Of a stretch of 33,680 nucleotides of DNA, positions 31,895 through 33,680 are shown piece after piece (the first letter of the stretch is position 1; every line of letters begins with the position of its first letter). This DNA is from Deltaproteobacteria bacterium. Its GTDB lineage: Bacteria > Desulfobacterota > Dissulfuribacteria > Dissulfuribacterales > UBA3076. The stretch is from the NCBI GenBank assembly GCA_003194485.1, contig PQXD01000003.1, forward strand, positions 144,924 to 178,603, written 5' to 3'. Made by a program: the position numbers and the translations under genes. The notes beneath the pieces are model-generated. The model made no database searches, was not told where the DNA came from, and was given only the letters and a program-made list of their open reading frames with translations.

Positions 31895-32350
31895 TCAATC
31901 GAGGTCCTCTGTCAGTAATTTCTTGATCTTTCTTACTGTCATTCTCGAGTGGACTTCGTCATCTACAAGGACAACCGGAGCCAGGGCACATGACCCGAGG
32001 CAGGCAACCCGTTGCAGGCTGTATTTGTAATCCGGGGTCGTTTGACCTGTCTTGATCCCAAGGCAGTTTTCCGCCGTTTCCAGAATGCTACGCGCACCCA
32101 GTACATGACAGGCAGTCCCCTGGCACACGGAGACGAGATGATCACCCCGTCGCGTCAAATAGAAACGGTCATAGAACGTTGCCACGCTGAATACCTGGCT
32201 CGGCGGCAATTTCAAGAAATCCGCGACTGAAGACAGGGCGGCCTCGGGCAGATATCCAAACTCCTCCTGGACCCTCTGCAGGATGGAGATCAATCCCCCC
32301 TTTTCTCCTTCAAAAACTGCAAGTATCTTGTTTAGTCTTTCCGTATCCAC
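31895..32350 (-). CDS. nuoE: NuoE-like 2Fe-2S subunit of formate dehydrogenase (HymA type)
   Basis: A thioredoxin-like [2Fe-2S] subunit. The cluster cysteines are CQGTACHVLGA and CLGSCALAPVVLVDDEVH, spaced as in NuoE. The upstream helical part (LISILQRVQEEFGYLPEAAL, VFSVATFYDRFYL) is also standard. The frame is open further upstream into the fbp-like gene, but family length and the GTG at 32350, four bases after that gene's stop, favour 151 aa. The ribosome-binding site is weak (AAGCGTTAAG), suggesting coupling to the upstream gene. It should dock on the NuoF-like subunit and pass electrons between flavin and FdhA clusters. Confidence 0.9.
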   Translation of the reverse strand: MDTERLNKILAVFEGEKGGLISILQRVQEEFGYLPEAALSSVADFLKLPPSQVFSVATFYDRFYLTRRGDHLVSVCQGTACHVLGARSILETAENCLGIKTGQTTPDYKYSLQRVACLGSCALAPVVLVDDEVHSRMTVRKIKKLLTEDLD

Positions 32351-32354
32351 AGTC

Positions 32355-33365
32355 TTAACGCTTACCCTGAATGATGCCTTCGGCCATCCGCACATCTTCC
32401 GCGCTGCCGATGAACACCGGCACCCTTTGATGAAGATGTTGGGGCTGGATATCAAGGATACGTTCGAACCCGGTGCTTGCATATCCTCCGGCCTGTTCTA
32501 CTACAAAGGCCAGGGGATTTACCTCGCAAGTGAGCATCAACTTTCCATGGGGCTTTGACGGGTCCTTTGAATTCGCCGGATACATGTATATCCCGCCTTT
32601 CAGAAGATTCCGGTGAAAATCAGTGACAAAAGAACCTGTATATCGCGCTGTATAGGGACGGCCTGTCTTTATGTCCGGTGTCTTGAAATACTCGATCACG
32701 TCCTGTACTCTTTCATCCCAGAAATAATAATTTCCTTCATTGACGCTATAGGTCTTTCCCTTATCGGGTATACGAATGTTCTCGTGGGAGAGAAGAAACT
32801 CCCCGATACTCGGTTGCAGTGTAAAGCCATGCACCCCGTCTCCTGTTGTATAAACCATTATCTTGCTCGACCCGTAAATAAAATATCCCGCTGCCACCTG
32901 TTTATAACCGGGCTTTAAGGCCTCTGCCATAAGGCCGAATTCTCTGGGCCCCTCTTTTTTGATGATTGAAAAGACCGTACCGATCGTGACGGGTACATCA
33001 ATATTGGTAACACCCCCCAGGGGATCAAAGATCAATATATAGTTACCCCTTGGATACTCCTCTGGGATAGGTATCAAATCGGTATTCATCTTGGAGACCA
33101 TACAAGCCAGATAGCCCACGTGACTGAGGCGATTCATAATTGTAAAATTGGCATATTCGCGCAATTTTTGTACGAACGCTTCGCCAACGCTTTCTGACTC
33201 CACAGTATCCAGGGCATCAGACAAATTTGCCTTGTCTACCTTTTTGGCGATGATCTTGGCTGCTACTGTCATCTCAGATAATATCGATGTAAAGGCGCCC
33301 GTCGCCTCCGGCCGCTCTTTTTGTCTTGATAAGATAAACTCAGTAACAGTTATCCCTTTAGCCAT
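32355..33365 (-). CDS. fbp: Class I fructose-1,6-bisphosphatase homologue with altered metal site
   Basis: A 336-aa protein with full-length similarity to class I FBPase: KQVAAGYFIYGSSKIMVYTT, KGKTYSVNEGNYYFW, PYTARYTGSFVTDFHRNLLK, GGIYMYPAN and CEVNPLAFVVEQAGGYAS. Sugar-phosphate residues are therefore kept. The metal-site segments differ from the classical enzyme: the usual SEE is SKMN (ACMVSKMNTD), and DPLDGSSNID is DPLGGVTNID, so two glutamates and the central aspartate are missing. It may be inactive, use a different mechanism or have a regulatory role. The ATG at 33365 has AGAGGTGG upstream. It is first in a run with the formate dehydrogenase genes (nuoE-like starts 4 bases after its stop). 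Confidence 0.88.
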   Translation of the reverse strand: MAKGITVTEFILSRQKERPEATGAFTSILSEMTVAAKIIAKKVDKANLSDALDTVESESVGEAFVQKLREYANFTIMNRLSHVGYLACMVSKMNTDLIPIPEEYPRGNYILIFDPLGGVTNIDVPVTIGTVFSIIKKEGPREFGLMAEALKPGYKQVAAGYFIYGSSKIMVYTTGDGVHGFTLQPSIGEFLLSHENIRIPDKGKTYSVNEGNYYFWDERVQDVIEYFKTPDIKTGRPYTARYTGSFVTDFHRNLLKGGIYMYPANSKDPSKPHGKLMLTCEVNPLAFVVEQAGGYASTGFERILDIQPQHLHQRVPVFIGSAEDVRMAEGIIQGKR

Positions 33366-33553
33366 TTCAAATCCACCTCTTTATTGAGTGTTATGCTGCA
33401 AACCAGAATGCAAGCAGCTCGCTGGCAGATCAGTTCCTACCATGTTGATACATCTTGGTCAATATGTATGCTTGAAAGAAACCGGCTACGTGCAACCGGA
33501 CTCCCTATTTCTTTGCAGATTCTGCTGTCAATTGGTAAGAATGCATATCTATG
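33366..33553 (-). promoter_or_regulatory. Upstream region of the fbp-fdh operon
   Basis: No gene is recognisable in these 188 bases. TTGACA lies near 33514-33519 and TTGACC near 33450-33455 on the minus strand, but the matching -10 boxes are poor. The IS1182-type element ends at 33554, so the operon promoter either lies here or was affected by the insertion. Confidence 0.3.
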
Positions 33554-33680
33554 GAGCGTGTCCCGTAAATCATATCAGCCGAAGATTTCGATTCGGCCAA
33601 ATTTTGGCCTTATGCCCCTCTGGACTTTCTGGAAATGCTGATTATTGAGATTCATTGTCATAAGAGCCTTATTCCACCCC
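33554..33680 (-). mobile_element. IS1182-family element end, second copy, cut by window edge
   Basis: These 127 bases are the exact reverse complement of 793-919, beginning at the tip GAGCGTGTCCCGTAAATCAT. In this orientation the transposase gene would lie on the minus strand beyond the window. Apparent plus-strand frames here (SVSRKSYQPKISIRPNFGLM) are shadows of the terminal sequence and also appear at 832-919. Confidence 0.9.

Noticed and set aside
33384-33648. Two overlapping plus-strand ORFs at the right edge
   Set aside because: Their C-terminal halves come from the IS end and the rest from the fbp upstream region; no protein family is recognisable.
1-33680. tRNA or rRNA genes
   Set aside because: No cloverleaf-like sequence ending in a tRNA T-arm pattern and no rRNA-like stretch was noticed; only short RNAs could have been missed by eye.

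Overview
The window looks like a chromosomal segment of an anaerobic Desulfobacterota-like (deltaproteobacterial) bacterium. The reasons are a flagellar cluster with DUF2802 and FlhX-type small proteins, a selenocysteine-containing NAD-linked formate dehydrogenase operon, and an accessory region rich in palindromic repeats, toxin-antitoxin pairs and insertion-sequence debris. The taxonomy is inferred; no rRNA or tRNA gene was found.

Layout. (1) 1-1200: IS1182-family debris. One copy is cut by the window edge and abuts a broken, opposite-strand copy that in turn truncates flhG. (2) 1203-4923 (+): tail of a flagellar operon, flhG' - fliA - four small or little-known genes - flhX. (3) 4924-5489: transposase relics. 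(4) 5490-20477: a type I-B (Cst/Tneap-like) CRISPR-Cas locus on the minus strand. The effector operon cas6-cas8-cas7-cas5-cas3 (20477-14281) is separated from cas1-cas2-cas4 (9472-7296), an AT-rich leader and a 23-repeat array. The separating 4.8 kb holds two VapBC-type pairs, an AbiEii-type pair, a membrane pentapeptide-repeat protein, a broken second cas1, an IS630 fragment and an elaborate nested palindrome. (5) 20576-22919: an ORF6N-domain gene and an AAA ATPase/DUF4143 gene, bracketed by 27-base direct repeats and operator-like palindromes. (6) 23133-33365 (minus): housekeeping and energy genes. In transcription order these are an FBPase-like gene, nuoE-like, nuoF-like, fdhA (in-frame UGA = selenocysteine), an EF-G-like factor, a MoaB/MogA-type protein and ychF. 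(7) 33554-33680: the end of a second IS1182-type copy, an exact inverted match to 793-919.

How the genes work together. NuoE-like, NuoF-like and FdhA should form a soluble NAD(P)-linked formate dehydrogenase/CO2 reductase, with the MoaB/MogA-type protein contributing to its Mo/W-pterin cofactor. Cas6 processes the array transcript, Cas8/Cas7/Cas5 form Cascade, Cas3 degrades targets, and Cas1/Cas2/Cas4 add spacers. The most unusual observations are: an FBPase homologue that has lost its metal-ligand signature; an interspersed palindromic repeat family with copy-specific but still self-complementary arms, one copy of which sits in a three-way-junction-like structure beside a relic cas1; and a CRISPR operon split by toxin/abortive-infection modules.
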